A stretch of DNA of 64,000 nt, from assembly GCA_037951165.1 (NCBI GenBank), contig JBBDHG010000032.1, forward strand, positions 9,572,001 through 9,636,000. The letters are read 5' to 3'. Source of the DNA: Lophius americanus (taxonomy: Eukaryota; Chordata; Actinopteri; Lophiiformes; Lophiidae). The notes beneath the pieces were generated by a model. It ran no database searches. It was given only the letters and a program-made list of their open reading frames with translations, and had not been told where the DNA came from. Below, piece by piece: positions 34,356 through 46,135 of this stretch (within the stretch, counting starts at the first letter, position 1; each line of letters begins with the position of its first letter). The position numbers were made by a program, and so were the translations under genes.

Positions 34356-34669
34356 CACTGTGTGCTTAACGTTTGCTGGAGCTACAATGTATAGTAAGCG
34401 TATGTTCCAGACATTCTGGTGACTACCATCCTGTCGTCTTATTGACATAAAAAAGCTACAGGGACCTTAATTTGCAGTATGTACTATAACCAAATCTCAA
34501 TTAGAACAGGAAACCCATTTTAAAGAAGTGTATAATTAATGACAGGACCTTTTTTTTTTTATATATCCTGGAGAAGATCCTGCAGAAAATGAAAATTAAT
34601 GTCAACACCAATCAGAAATGTTCCATGAAAAATGAGTCACAGTAGTCTGACATGGCTTTAGAGGAAACC

Positions 34670-37600
34670 ATCTTTATTAAGTAACTTTAATATCAGAAAA
34701 ATAAAACTCTTAAATTCTCTTTACAGCAAATATATAATATCAGTGCTTTGGCCGCAATAACTTAAAAGGCCGATATAAAATATAGTCTGCTTTTAAACTC
34801 CTGACTTAATTTGAAGAATTTATATGCCATAAGACTCCCTACATATACAAAACAAAAGTGTAGTAAAATTAGCAAAAAACTTGGTACAACTGTTGGTACA
34901 TGGAACCGTAGGTAAAACTTAATATATGTAGTTTTATATATATTCATATATGTATGCTCTAGGATACATTTTACAGTATACCGTTCTTAATTTGGTGGCG
35001 TACAGACATGACAGGCAGCTTGAATCCTTGGCCTTTTTACAGTTGCAGTGTGACGTTTTACATTGGCGGTACATTATGAAGACATGCTCGTGGTGCACAT
35101 TCCATTATCCACTAGATTAAATGGCAGCTATCAATACTATTATCATTAATACCGTCAACTAATAACTAGACTACAAGCAGATAGCATTGACAGTTTCCGG
35201 CAACATATCTTAGTTTCCAACTCTTCATTCAATTAATCACTCAGAGAAAGGTTTTTTTTTTTAAAAAAATTAAAAATCTTATTGTAAACATTGTAATATA
35301 GATATATATGAAATGTAACAAAATAAAAACGCTGTATTTTATCAGTCATATTATAGAATACATAACACAAAAATTCCGATAAGTTCATGTCAATAAAATG
35401 AGAGCCGACAGTGTATTGCATTCCCTCGGAGGGAGAAAGAGCAAAGAGATCGACCCTTCATAGATTTGATAGAAATCACGCGAGAGGACGGAGAGAAGAC
35501 CAGCGAAGGCAGAAACGAAGGGGCTCTTTTTTTTCTTGCAGTTTTGGGACTCGTTTGGTTCCATTTCCTCAAGACAGCTCGATCATTCATGAGAGAAACA
35601 AAGCCAAACGGTGGAATAACTCCCAAAACTGTTTACAACTGGAATGCTAGTGGGACTTCAGTCCAATGTCCATGAGGGGAAAAAACAACAGGATCTATCT
35701 TATGTAGTGTCTGCACAGTCCAGGAAGAAATCCCTCCAGCTGCTCTCCCAGCTCACTCAAACATTTAAAAGAAGGACTCAGAGATGGAGTTTAAAGCTAA
35801 AGTTTGAGATGATTTCCAAACATTTGTACCATTTCCTCATTTTATAGGTGGACAAACGGACACATAAAAGTGTGTGTGTGTGTTGGGGGATCAGAATGTG
35901 TTATACGTCCCATCCAGTCAATATTTTGATTATAGTATGGAAGAACGTTGTGCTTAGTAGGGCACACGTCCACGACCATGAAAATTATAGTTTGTACCAT
36001 TCAAAAGTCTCAATGATGCATTACAGCAGCAAATAACCCCAGGTTGAAATTTTGTAGAAAAAAAACAAACAATATGCCTGTCTCCAAGGTAATGCCCAAT
36101 ATTGTCTGAGCTTAGTAATTAAAATCAATATACCTGGTGCCTCCTTGAGCAGTTTGCATACTGAAAGAGATTTTTGCATAGTCTTGGTAGACAAGACATG
36201 AGGTTTTATAAAAATAGAAAAACTGTAAAGCCACAGGTGGCCTTGAGCTCCAAGTTTGCTTCCCAATTAAACTATTTTGCCAACAGGTTACAAACAAGGA
36301 AAAAAATGACTGCCGCGAGATAGCAGTTAAAGTGAGGGAAAGAAATCCTATGAAGATGGCTGAGAATCAGCTGGTTGACAGATTAAGGATTTCTCCAGAT
36401 TAAAACAAGCAGTCTTCATAGTTCTCCCAGGATAAATGTTACTCCTGAGTAACATACTCCTAACATCTACTAAAGAGTCTGCAATAAAGAGGAAGAGGAA
36501 TGTTACCTAAAGGTAAGAGCTGTATACACCCTTTTACAAGGAAACCAGCACAAGGTCACCCCCCAGGAAAGATTTTCAATCAATTAGATAGAAAATTTTA
36601 GATTAACATTAATACGGTTGTCGCTCAAGAGATGAAGCAACAGTCGGAACCAAAAACAATTCAAAAGAAAAATCATCCCTGCGATATGACCTTTGTTCCA
36701 CCAAGACTCATTTAAAAGATTGAAATTTGACGAATACATTTAGACCCCAGTCTTTCGACTTGAGATCTTTTGAGCCGACATCAGGACTTGTACATATAGC
36801 TGTCAGCTAATTACAGGCTTTCCAAAAAAAAGGCCACAAGTTTGTTTTAAGACAGGGCAACACTGTTTGTCCTTTAAGGAACAACTTTTAAGTTGTTCCT
36901 TAAAGTTTTACTCAAAACAGAACTAGGCACAAGTTTACCGTAAACATTGTTTTTCACCGGTAAAAATGAAAAGCAACATGGAGATACTGAAGTTGTGAAA
37001 CATCCTGGTACTCAAAAAAAAAAAAAAAAAAGAAGTGTTATGGCTTGTTTTTAAATCAGGGGAAGAAAGAAGCCTGAGACAGCAACTGGTTGCCTTCGGA
37101 GTGTGACGCCTTTGCAGTGGTGGGTTTGACCCACCCTGGATGTGTTTTTACAGGACTCTATACACTTGTCATCAAGTCAACATCATATCTTCTTTATAAT
37201 AACACAACTACCCTTCTCTAGGTTGACAATGTGTATGCAAACGAGCTAAAGATAGTGACATATGCAAATATTATGGTGCATGTGTTCATCATATCCAGGT
37301 AACTGCAGTAGGTCATTTAATTTTGCAGTAACCAGGAGAATACTATTAACCAACACATATTCATATATAAAACTTATACGTAAACATGCTCAGCTCTTTT
37401 TTTTTTCTCCTTAGTTTCCTGCCGTGAGCAAAACAAAAGAGAGGCAAAGGGCCTGGGCCATATTTCAGCACATAAAAACAGCCAACATAGCAGCAAAAAT
37501 AAAACTATAATAAAAGTCAAGAGATGTAGAAAGAAAAACTGTGACCGATTAGCCAACATCATATATCTAGTAAAATAGATGTTTGAGGGGACCATATGTA

Positions 37601-37941
37601 AATCAACTTATGAGCAAAAATATATATCTATACCACCCCATCCAATGCTACACAGAGGGTACAACCCTCCCATCGATCAACCAATCAAGGAAGAAGACTT
37701 CACAATAACAGGCACATGAATGGGCTAAATGCCCTAACCTATGCCCTAAATACACATTAATCCTTATTCATCTACTCTTCCTCATCTCTATGAACTTAAC
37801 ACCAGCCTGGACAAAACCGGGTGGAGAACATATCAACACTGACTTGGGATCTGTTCTATAATTTCCCCACACTATTAATGAGTTTGAAGTGTTGGGGAAG
37901 GGCCTGATCCCTCAACGATCGTTAAAGTAAAATAATTAAAA
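34670..37941 (-). other. mex3c: Probable long mex3c 3' untranslated region
   Basis: AT-rich non-coding DNA directly downstream (in - orientation) of the mex3c stop codon. The first clear AATAAA on the - strand that I found is at 34673-34678, giving a possible 3.3-kb 3' UTR; mex3 genes are known for long regulated 3' UTRs. It contains a 16-bp perfect hairpin at 36882-36915 and a poly-A run at 37014-37031. The overlapping frames on both strands at 35390-35675 show no family signature. Confidence 0.4.
36882..36915. repeat. Perfect snap-back palindrome, 16-bp arms, 2-nt loop
   Basis: Left arm 36882-36897 (CTTTAAGGAACAACTT) is the exact reverse complement of 36900-36915, separated only by TT. If the mex3c 3' UTR extends this far it would form a hairpin in that mRNA. 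It is not an intrinsic terminator (eukaryotic context). Confidence 0.9.
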
Positions 37942-40900
37942 TCACATATTGCGGAGCTGAATGGCCTGTGTGACCGGGGACAGGCACACAGGACAGACAG
38001 CATCTGGACCCTGGCATATATGGGTGGCACAATCTAAACAGAAGAGGTTATGGCCGCACGGAACCAGGGCAGCGATCACCTGGTTATCCATACAGTGGAT
38101 GCATATCTCCAGTCCTCTCGCTGCCGGTCCAAGCCCTGGTCGATAACAGAGGGAGGATTCAGGAGGAGATGAAGAGGAGGCAGTGCTTTCACTTGAAGTG
38201 GAGAAGGCCGAGCTGTAAGATGGGAATCTGTGAGCATCAAGGGTTGGAACTGAGCCAAAACGTCCTTGGAGGACACGCTGGGCCTTAGGGTGCTCCAAAG
38301 CTTCTGTCCCAGACAGGGTTGGAGAGAGTCGGGGCGTTCCAGGTTGACTGGTCTGAAGACATCAATGACATCAGTCAAGCAATGACCATCATAAAAACAG
38401 TTTATAAAGACAAAAAAATACTATGGATCATGCTGCATTTTTGGGCTAGCCACAAGTGGCAATTACCACATACATCATGTACATAAACATTTAATGGGTC
38501 AAACACTTCCTGCCACTGAATTTGCCCAGACCTTTTCTCCATACACTACAATTGTGACAATAAAGCCGGAAACATGTCTATGGGGTAAACTTTGATCTAA
38601 TATTTATGATAAGTCCTTGACTGTAATTATAAAATAAATAAAGAATAAATATTGTATACAGTTGAAGATGCAATGGCAAAACTTGTAATTTTGTTTAAAT
38701 TATGACGTTGCCGTTTAATTTCAACACAGCCTTAAGCTCCCACCTGAGATTGACGAGCTTCAAAGGCCTGGAGGGGTTGGTGATCCACAAATGGGCTCCA
38801 GATTTGTGACTGTACCCCATGGTGTGATCCTTGGGTAGTTGAGATGGTTAACGGGTCGAACCCTGACAAACAGCCTCCAACCCCAATGCCGACAAGCTCC
38901 TCAGACCCCACTGGAAGAACGCTCTCACCAAACCAAAAACTGCCACTGCCACCATTACTGTTATTGTTGTTGTTAGAATTGGCATTAAACCCGCAGGTTG
39001 GGCTGAAATCTGCCACTCCATTACCATTCCCACTCCCGTGGAAGGAATCGGTTGAGCTTGAGCCGCTGCCCAGGGAGCTGGAGCTGTCATTGCGGTAGGT
39101 GGAAGACATCCTGACACCACTGTTAATATTGCTATTGATTCGCTCAGTACTATTAATGCTCACTGGCAGCAAGCCACCTCTACTAGCTGGTGGAGATGTA
39201 CTAGTATTTAGCCAGCCACCCTCCCCCAACCCTAATGGCAATGCAGAAGTCTCAAAGCTGACGTCTGTCCCGTTGAACTGAAAGTCATTGTTGTCCGCAC
39301 CAGGAGCCTCAATGTTTCCACAGGTTCCTGTGCGGAGGGCAATGTGTGCTTCTATCTCATCCCTCGCCCGATCCACATTCTCTGGCATCCCGGTGACTTC
39401 AAACACTGGCTCTTTGTCACGACTAGGCGTTACGATGTAGGTGTGGGTTTGTTGCTGAATACGTTTGATGGTTGCCCCTGAAATTATGACGAGAAAAAAA
39501 GGCCTTGTAGATGAACAAATTTCAATTGAGTTACTCCACAGAATACAAATTTAACCGTAAACAAATTTCATATGGAAACAGTAAAAAAAAAATTTCAAGA
39601 GAAAAAAATGGTCCTGGAGGGTTTTTCTAACAATACTATCTGCATTTAACTTGCAATAAGTACAGCTTTGCACTAATTATAGCTCTGACGTCCAGGCCAT
39701 CCCAGTGAGTCAGCTGGCAAGAGCACCACCCCACCACAACAGTTTGGGTATAGGAACCTTTTCAAATACTAATACTATGAGTTTGAAAAAGCCATTTGAT
39801 GATTTAAATTTCCTTTTGACATATAGCTTAGTGGTAACCGGTGATAGACAGAAGCAAATCATTAAATGTATTCATAAAGGTGTCATAATTGATGGACAGA
39901 ACCGATAAGCACTAAAGATGGAATAACAAAAATCCCACAATATGTGGCAAGGTATTTCATCACAGCTTGACAAAAGTGGTTTCATTTTTGTTGCCTTGCC
40001 ATATCCGTTCTAATGGCATATGGTTGAGAACTGCAACCGTTCAATGTACAAATCAACCACATGACCTTCTTTCACTGAGGTGATAATGTCAAAAGTGCAA
40101 AGGGTTAAAGACTTAGCATTGGAGCATTCATTTTGTCACACAAGGCGGAGCATTGCATTCATAGTAAAAGTTAGATTTGAAATTTTATTTTAAAAAAAGG
40201 TCAAAGCGTTTAATTGTTAATGTTGTATCCACAACATAACAAAATAATGTAAATCCTGAAATAAATTGTTGCCCTGAATGTTTAGCATCATAAGAAAAAA
40301 TAATAATTTTTAGACGATTTTAAAAAAGGAAGAATTTGTAATCACCTGCAACCGTACTTTTGTTGGTCTGTGTGACACATACCCGTCTATACCCTTGTTG
40401 TGGAACAATTTGCTGTATGTTACACAATTTGCTCTGCTCTTGCTAAATTTAAGCATAGAAACAAATGCAAAAGTAGATTTAAGACCCACCTTTAGGACCC
40501 ACAACCAGCCCAACAACACGATACGGTACCCGCACCTGTAAGAGTTGAAATGCCACAATGTAACTTTTGACAAATTTAGAAGACAACTCAATCAAAAAAC
40601 ATACACTATATTTTAAGACTTTGTCATACGTAGCAATAGTGTTCTCTGTTACACATTTTAAACACCATCATGTGCTCTCTGACCTGAATAGTTGTCTGTC
40701 CAGGCAATGAAGGAGCCACTGGACCACTTGAAGCAGACACAGGGCCCGTTTTGTTTCGAGAGGCTCTGATGAGAGAGAAGTGCTCAGCAGCAGACATGAT
40801 CTCCCTCTTAGCCATGGCCACATCTTCTTTGCGGCCTGTCACAACAAAGACAGGCTGCTCTCCTCTCACTGGTGTCTTGATGTAGGTGTTTGTCTTGGCT

Positions 40901-42474
40901 CGAAGTGCTTTTATCTTACAGCCTGTAAGGGGTAGATGGAGAAGAGATGAGGAAAGACAAGGGGAAGTGGAATTATAACCAACTAATTGTTTACAACAAT
41001 ATATCACTATGATTCTCAGTATTTCCAAACTAAATCAGTTAAAGACCATTACAACATAATACATTTTAATAAGCAGTAATCACTGGTGCTAATTAAACAT
41101 AGCATCGCGTTTAGTAAGATATTAATTTCAGCTCTGGTTGGAAGTACAATCTCTTTACAGGGGCTATTCGCTGATGTCAACAAAGCAGCCTGAGCTCCCC
41201 CAATTCTGATTCTACATGATACCACGCTCCCATCCACATGATTTATGTATATAAAATATCATGCAGAGACGTTTAGCAAACGCCAGGTGTGAACAGTGGC
41301 ACGTTTGGTAACGGAGCAAATTGTGTAACCTGCAGCTGATGTGGCAAAGCAATGGTGACCAACACAACATGTTCTCCTTAAAGACAAAGACCAGCTCAGA
41401 GCTACTCGACGAGACACGGCTCAAAAACTAGGCACAAAACATCCACAGTGAACCGAATGAACCATCAACTCAGAAAGACACAGATAGATCTGCAAGTGGA
41501 TGAACCTAATAACCTAGCTCAACTTTTACTGAGGGTCTTGAGGGACGTGTTGACCCACATAAGAGAGCTAAGCTATCTACACTTAGCCTAGCTTCAAGCT
41601 AACGTTAACTAACATCGAAATCTCGGCTCACTCGAGATAAAATGAACCATTAATTGACGATGGCAACATATTTTATTTTAAATCTATATTTCTTTGAGTC
41701 CAAAAATGTGATATCATAAATTTTGATTTATTTTAGTTGTAGTTTAAATATCTTCTTTTCTTACTACTGCTATAAATATTTTCTTTCTTCCGAGTTTCGT
41801 TACCTACAAAGAAACCCTTCAAGAGACAATGTGGACTCACCCTGCCTCCCGACAATCTCTGCTACATGCTCGGAGCTCGGCACGGCCACGCATTCGGTCG
41901 TGTTGACGCTCTTTCGGCGACTCAAGAGCGACGATTCGGCCTCGTAGCTCAATTCCCCGAACACGCCAGACTGTACCATCGCCATGTTGCTGACCGGTGG
42001 TAGGGCTCCCCCGCTAACCACAGCATCATCACGTTCGTCTCCGTTGTACAACAGCACCGTCTCGATGTGTGGCGACTCTAACCCGGACGGTATTAAGGAG
42101 CCACCAGGCCCTGATGGGAGGTGTCGTTGAAGATGGGCCTGAGCTAACAGCAAGTTACTCCTGCAGCCCGAGGAGTCGGCCACAACTTCAGGGTCTTCGT
42201 CCTCAGGGACCGCAGTTACGGTCACTTCATCCACTGAGGGTAGCCGATGCAGAGGCAAAGGTTTCAAGTCTAGGACAGTACCGAGGAGGTTGAAATGAGA
42301 AACCGCTGGGAGGTGGTGGGGGTGAAAGGACAGGTTTTCTTCTGCTTGTTCGGATGTCTGGCTCTGGGTGCCGTTGTGCTCCTCAAGGCCCATACCGGCA
42401 AAAGCATGCACTAGTGGCGGCGGAACCTCGGACTCTCCCTCGTCGGCTTCCAGCAAAGATGTGCTACTAGGCAT
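37942..42474 (-). CDS. mex3c: Mex3c, KH-domain RNA-binding RING E3 ligase (five coding exons, 687 aa)
   Basis: RNA-binding ubiquitin ligase that controls mRNA stability after transcription. Exons on the - strand: 42474-41841, 40922-40684, 40535-40490, 39477-38744 and 38352-37942; all introns are GT-AG and phases agree (2064 nt with stop). Exon 1 starts MPSSTS and encodes a variable acidic N-terminus, then RRKSVNTTECV-VPSSEHVAEI. KH1 has its GRQG loop at residues 209-212, split by intron 1; KH2 has GPKG at 304-307, split by intron 3. A serine/asparagine-rich region (YRNDSSSSLGSGS, FNGTDVSFE) follows, then SQPGTPRLSP and a C-terminal RING at about residues 635-674 (CIHC, CGHNLFCLDC, CPVC). The SQP-TPRLSP and SSSPPES phrases and the smad4 neighbour favour mex3c over the a, b and d paralogues. 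As I recall, mammalian MEX3 genes have one coding intron; introns 2-4 are extra. It is head-to-head with tmed7. Confidence 0.93.
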
Positions 42475-42895
42475 AATGAAAAACGTTTACGATTTCAGGG
42501 GGGATCTATCAAAGTCGTGTTAACTTACAAAAAGCGACCAGCGCCTGTTGGTTGAAATGTGGGGCTTTGTTTTGTCTCTCAAGCTCCTCATGTAGCCCTC
42601 CCCACACTGTAATCACGCGAGAGTTGGCATTGTCATAGCTATAGAGCCTCTGTGGGATATATACTTAAATATGACCACTATCTTAAGAATCACTTAATAA
42701 AGGGGATGGCAGTAAAATAATATTCAGTCAAGGACAACACATACTGTCATCTTTAGATCTTTAGAAGTCCCCTGCTTTCTCGTCAATTTCCATACCTCAG
42801 GTCACTTCACAAGCCTTATTACCACAGCAAAGGATGTTCTGTTTTTCTTGTTTGTTAACAAGATTAATGTGAAGATTTGCAGATCGTAGAGCTTA

Positions 42896-42945
42896 TTCGA
42901 TTTTTGTGACGTTGCTTTATGACCTCACGACGTGACGTCACACTA
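42896..42945. promoter_or_regulatory. Palindromic CRE between mex3c and tmed7
   Basis: 42933-42940 is the full palindromic cAMP-response element TGACGTCA, preceded by an overlapping ACGTGACG and by a TGACG half site at 42907-42911. It lies about 460 nt upstream of the mex3c ATG (- strand) and about 970 nt upstream of the tmed7 ATG (+ strand), so it could serve either promoter. The motif is seen; CREB/ATF binding is inferred. Confidence 0.55.
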
Positions 42946-43423
42946 ACGTTGTCTTAGCCATCGCAAGAAAGGGAACTTTTTGAATTTTTCTTGCAATACC
43001 TCGTAAATGAACGTACTGATTTACATTATATTATATCCACAGGAAGTTTTTGGAATATCCATTGATTATGTTGACCGATAGCGCAAACCTCCGCGCTCTG
43101 AGAGCACATTCTAGTTGTTGGGTATTTTTCAACTGCATTACATGCATTCATGTTGACAGACAAAACATTTTTTGTGGTGGGTTCTGTAAATAAAAGAATG
43201 TGTCTGAAGCAAACAAATTCCATTGATTGACCATTACTTATTAGGAGTGCTTGGCTTAGGGCCTATTATTATGTTGCTTGTATATTTGTATCTATTCCAT
43301 AGTAGGAACGTCTTCTCCGTTAAATTAACAACACAATATTTCTATTGAGGTGTAATGTGCCACAACTGTCTAAATAGTAGCCACGTTACAGTGTAATAAG
43401 GGTAGGAGATCTGTTGAATATGT

Positions 43424-43540
43424 AGACGTGGCCCACGTGATCTCAAAGGTGCTCCTCCCATTACTGTTGACCAATAAAACGGAGCAGAGGGCGGGATTTT
43501 ATCAGGTCACAGCCAATGCCGTGTCACGTTTGTAACACCT
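43424..43540 (+). promoter_or_regulatory. tmed7: tmed7 proximal promoter elements
   Basis: 43424-43439 contains ACGTGGCCCACGTGA, an imperfect palindrome of two ACGT cores (ACGTGG and CCACGT), the core bound by XBP1/ATF6-type and E-box factors. It is followed by CCAAT boxes at about 43475 (GACCAATAAA) and 43513 (AGCCAATGCC) and a GC box (GAGGGCGGG) near 43488. Tmed7 works in ER-to-Golgi transport, so control by the unfolded-protein response is plausible but not shown. The transcription start is not mapped; an acceptor-like TTTTGGCAG at about 43853-43861 suggests a spliced 5' leader. Confidence 0.45.
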
Positions 43541-43906
43541 AACATAGTTGCATCCGGGAGAGCTGTGTGTGGTAAGTAGCTAATACTAATTGAGACGAAA
43601 TAATGAATTAAGAATGGCTAACGTGTCAACTTACTTTACTTCCAAGTCTGGAATACATCTATACTAGTTTTGGGAATCTATTAATAAAATTCAAAGTAGC
43701 TTTATGTTTCCAGAATACAAAGGCCAGCGAGGTAGCTCGTTAGCTTTAAGCTAACAACTGGCAGCTAATGTCTATGTCCGGGTTTGCTTTGTTACAATAT
43801 TTGTCTTTTTTATAGCACCCTTGGTATTCGGTTGATTGATATAGTTTGTTTATTTTGGCAGGTCTGCTCAGATATTTACTTCGAGTCTTGGCTGTCGATC
43901 GTCAGG

Positions 43907-45927
43907 ATGTACGGATCGTTTCGGCTGCTGTTGCAGGTGCTATGGGCCCAGTTTCTCTGTGGGTGGGTGCTGGGCTCAGAGCTAACATTTGAGCTGCCAG
44001 ACAACGCCAAGCAGTGCTTCTACGAGGATATCGTCATTGGCACAAAGTGTACACTAGAGTTTCAGGTGCGTCGGACCTCTTTCGACCAAACGGTCAAGCC
44101 TTGAACATTTATCCTCAGGGGAAGTTACTCCTCTCAACAGTCCCCTTGGAGGCAACATATAGCTTTAAACAATAGCAGTAAAGGGCCTGATGGATGGACT
44201 CAAATCTTTTTTCAGTTAATTTTGTCACAGTCTGGCCACGCAATCACCGTTTTAGCTCTAATGTTGAAAGATGAATATTTGATTAAAACTAGTCCGTGTC
44301 TTGTCAATGTCGATTAGTGTACACATATTCCTTAGACAGTGAGTGGTATTTGATATTCAACCAATTATTTTATTACTGAAATAGAATAACAGTAATCCCT
44401 AGCAGACCACTATGTTACCTCTTTCCTAGGATATAATATTGATTAATATTGTCTCTAATCCCTTTATACATTTTTAATAACAATTAAAAGACTATCATTC
44501 GTGTTTGAGATTTTAAAATCGTAATATTTTTGTAGATATTTCATAATATGATATAGCTGTGGTTTTTTTTGTTTGTTTTGCCTGTGGTATTTTTCTCTGT
44601 CAAGCTTTTAAATAATTCTGCATTGCTTAAAAAAATTTTTTCCTGCAGAATGACATCCCTTTTCCAGTGTTTTTAATCTCAAAACTATAGTATTGACATA
44701 ACTGGTCACAGACTCCATTGTCCTCTCATACATTCTGATATTTTTTTTAAAATGCCTAAATGGGTTCCTATTATGCGGAGTTACCCACCTAAGTGGGGAG
44801 ACATATTAAAAATAGAAAATAAAATATATAATAAATATGTATTGGTAACACCTGAATATTTTTTCGATGTTGCTAAATTGATGTCTTCACATTTTCCTAG
44901 GTGGTGACTGGTGGCCATTATGATGTGGACTGTCGGTTGGAAGACCCAGATGGTACTACACTCTACAAGGAGATGAAGAAGCAATATGACAGCTTTACAT
45001 TCACTGCAGCCAAGAATGGCACCTACAAGTTCTGCTTCAGTAACGAATTCTCCACCTTTACACACAAGACCGTTTACTTTGATTTCCAAGTCGGCGATGA
45101 CCCTCCACTCTTTCCTAATGAGAACAGAGTCACGGCTCTTACCCAGGTAAGCTGTGGCCATGAGAATGCAAAAACTTATGCATTTGCATGTTGTGAGTTA
45201 TTCAGTGAGTTTTTTCCCAAGGTTTCCCGAAAATGTTTATCATAAAATTGTATACATGCCCTGACATAACCCCAAAGTTGGGCAACATCTCTTACACATA
45301 ATCAACAACATTGCAGTTCTTTTTAGTGCATATACTGTAGTTTTGTGGTCTCTGAACATAAGCACCTGTTTTGGTTTGCGCAGCAGCAGATATTGGTCGT
45401 CTTTAATTGTCGATTACAGCATTTAGACTTTATCTCGGATTTTTGTTTTAATTTAGCACCCACTGTCACATGTGAGGGCCACATAATAGATAGTATTTTA
45501 CCTGAGACATGTCCTTACAGATTAGTGGTATTGGTAAGAACTTCATGTCCCCTGTCAAAGTTTTAAAATGGGAATTTATTGGTCTTGTGATTGCATGCTT
45601 TAATATTGTCTTCTTGGTCAGTTAATTTCCAGGTATAATTCAAACTATTGTATTTTTTTTCTTGGCTTCCATTTTTTTTGCTATTTCCAGATGGAATCAG
45701 CTTGCGTGTCCATCCACGAAGCTCTAAAGTCAGTCATTGACTACCAGACACACTTCCGCCTCCGTGAGGCCCAGGGACGCAGTCGGGCAGAGGACCTCAA
45801 CACCCGTGTTGCATTCTGGTCCATTGGAGAAGCCATTATTCTTCTGGTGGTCAGCATCAGTCAGGTCGTACTGCTGAGAAGCTTTTTCTCTGACAAGAAG
45901 ACCACCACAACACGTGTTGGATCGTAA
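43907..45927 (+). CDS. tmed7: Tmed7, p24-family cargo receptor (three coding exons, 213 aa)
   Basis: Type I membrane protein of the p24 family that cycles between ER and Golgi in COPI/COPII vesicles and helps sort secretory cargo. Exons: 43907-44065, 44901-45146 and 45691-45927 (642 nt with stop), all phase 0 with GT-AG introns. The first ATG after an in-frame leader gives MYGSFRLLLQVLWAQFLCGW, a signal peptide cleaved near residue 23-24. The GOLD domain follows (TFELPDNAKQCFYEDI to about residue 120); C37 and C98 are the p24 disulfide pair, and N92-G-T is an N-glycosylation sequon. A membrane-proximal coiled-coil region comes before a transmembrane helix at about 178-198 and a short tail with FF (200-201) and KK (204-205), ending TTTTRVGS as in human TMED7. 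Human TMED7 is about 10 residues longer, mainly in the signal peptide. Confidence 0.97.
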
Positions 45928-46135
45928 CCCTGTCAAAAACCTGGCCATCCGATTCAGAATTTTCTTTATCCATACCGTGGCTTGTGTGTTTAGAGTGAGT
46001 TAGAATATCAATGTTAATGTGAAATTGGATCCTATCCAGCTGCCTGTCTGTACGATCTGACATGTAATCATTCAGCATTGGTATTCTTACAAACCTTTAT
46101 GCAAATAGGTCATGAATAAAAGGTTATTTGTGTTA
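45928..46135 (+). other. tmed7: tmed7 3' UTR with polyadenylation signal
   Basis: A short 3' UTR is suggested by AATAAA at 46115-46120, about 190 nt after the stop, followed by GT-rich sequence (GGTTATTTGTGTT). Confidence 0.55.

Noticed and set aside
35390..35675. Overlapping open frames on both strands downstream of mex3c
   Set aside because: No family signature, no exon partners, and the position fits the mex3c 3' UTR.
38844..39120. Frames on the + strand and in a second - strand frame overlapping mex3c
   Set aside because: Shadows of the real mex3c exon 39477-38744, whose frame joins correctly to its neighbours and encodes the conserved KH2 and YRNDSSSSLGSGS segments.
44781..45161. 126-codon antisense frame over tmed7 exon 2
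   Set aside because: Mirror of the conserved GOLD-domain exon; no independent evidence.
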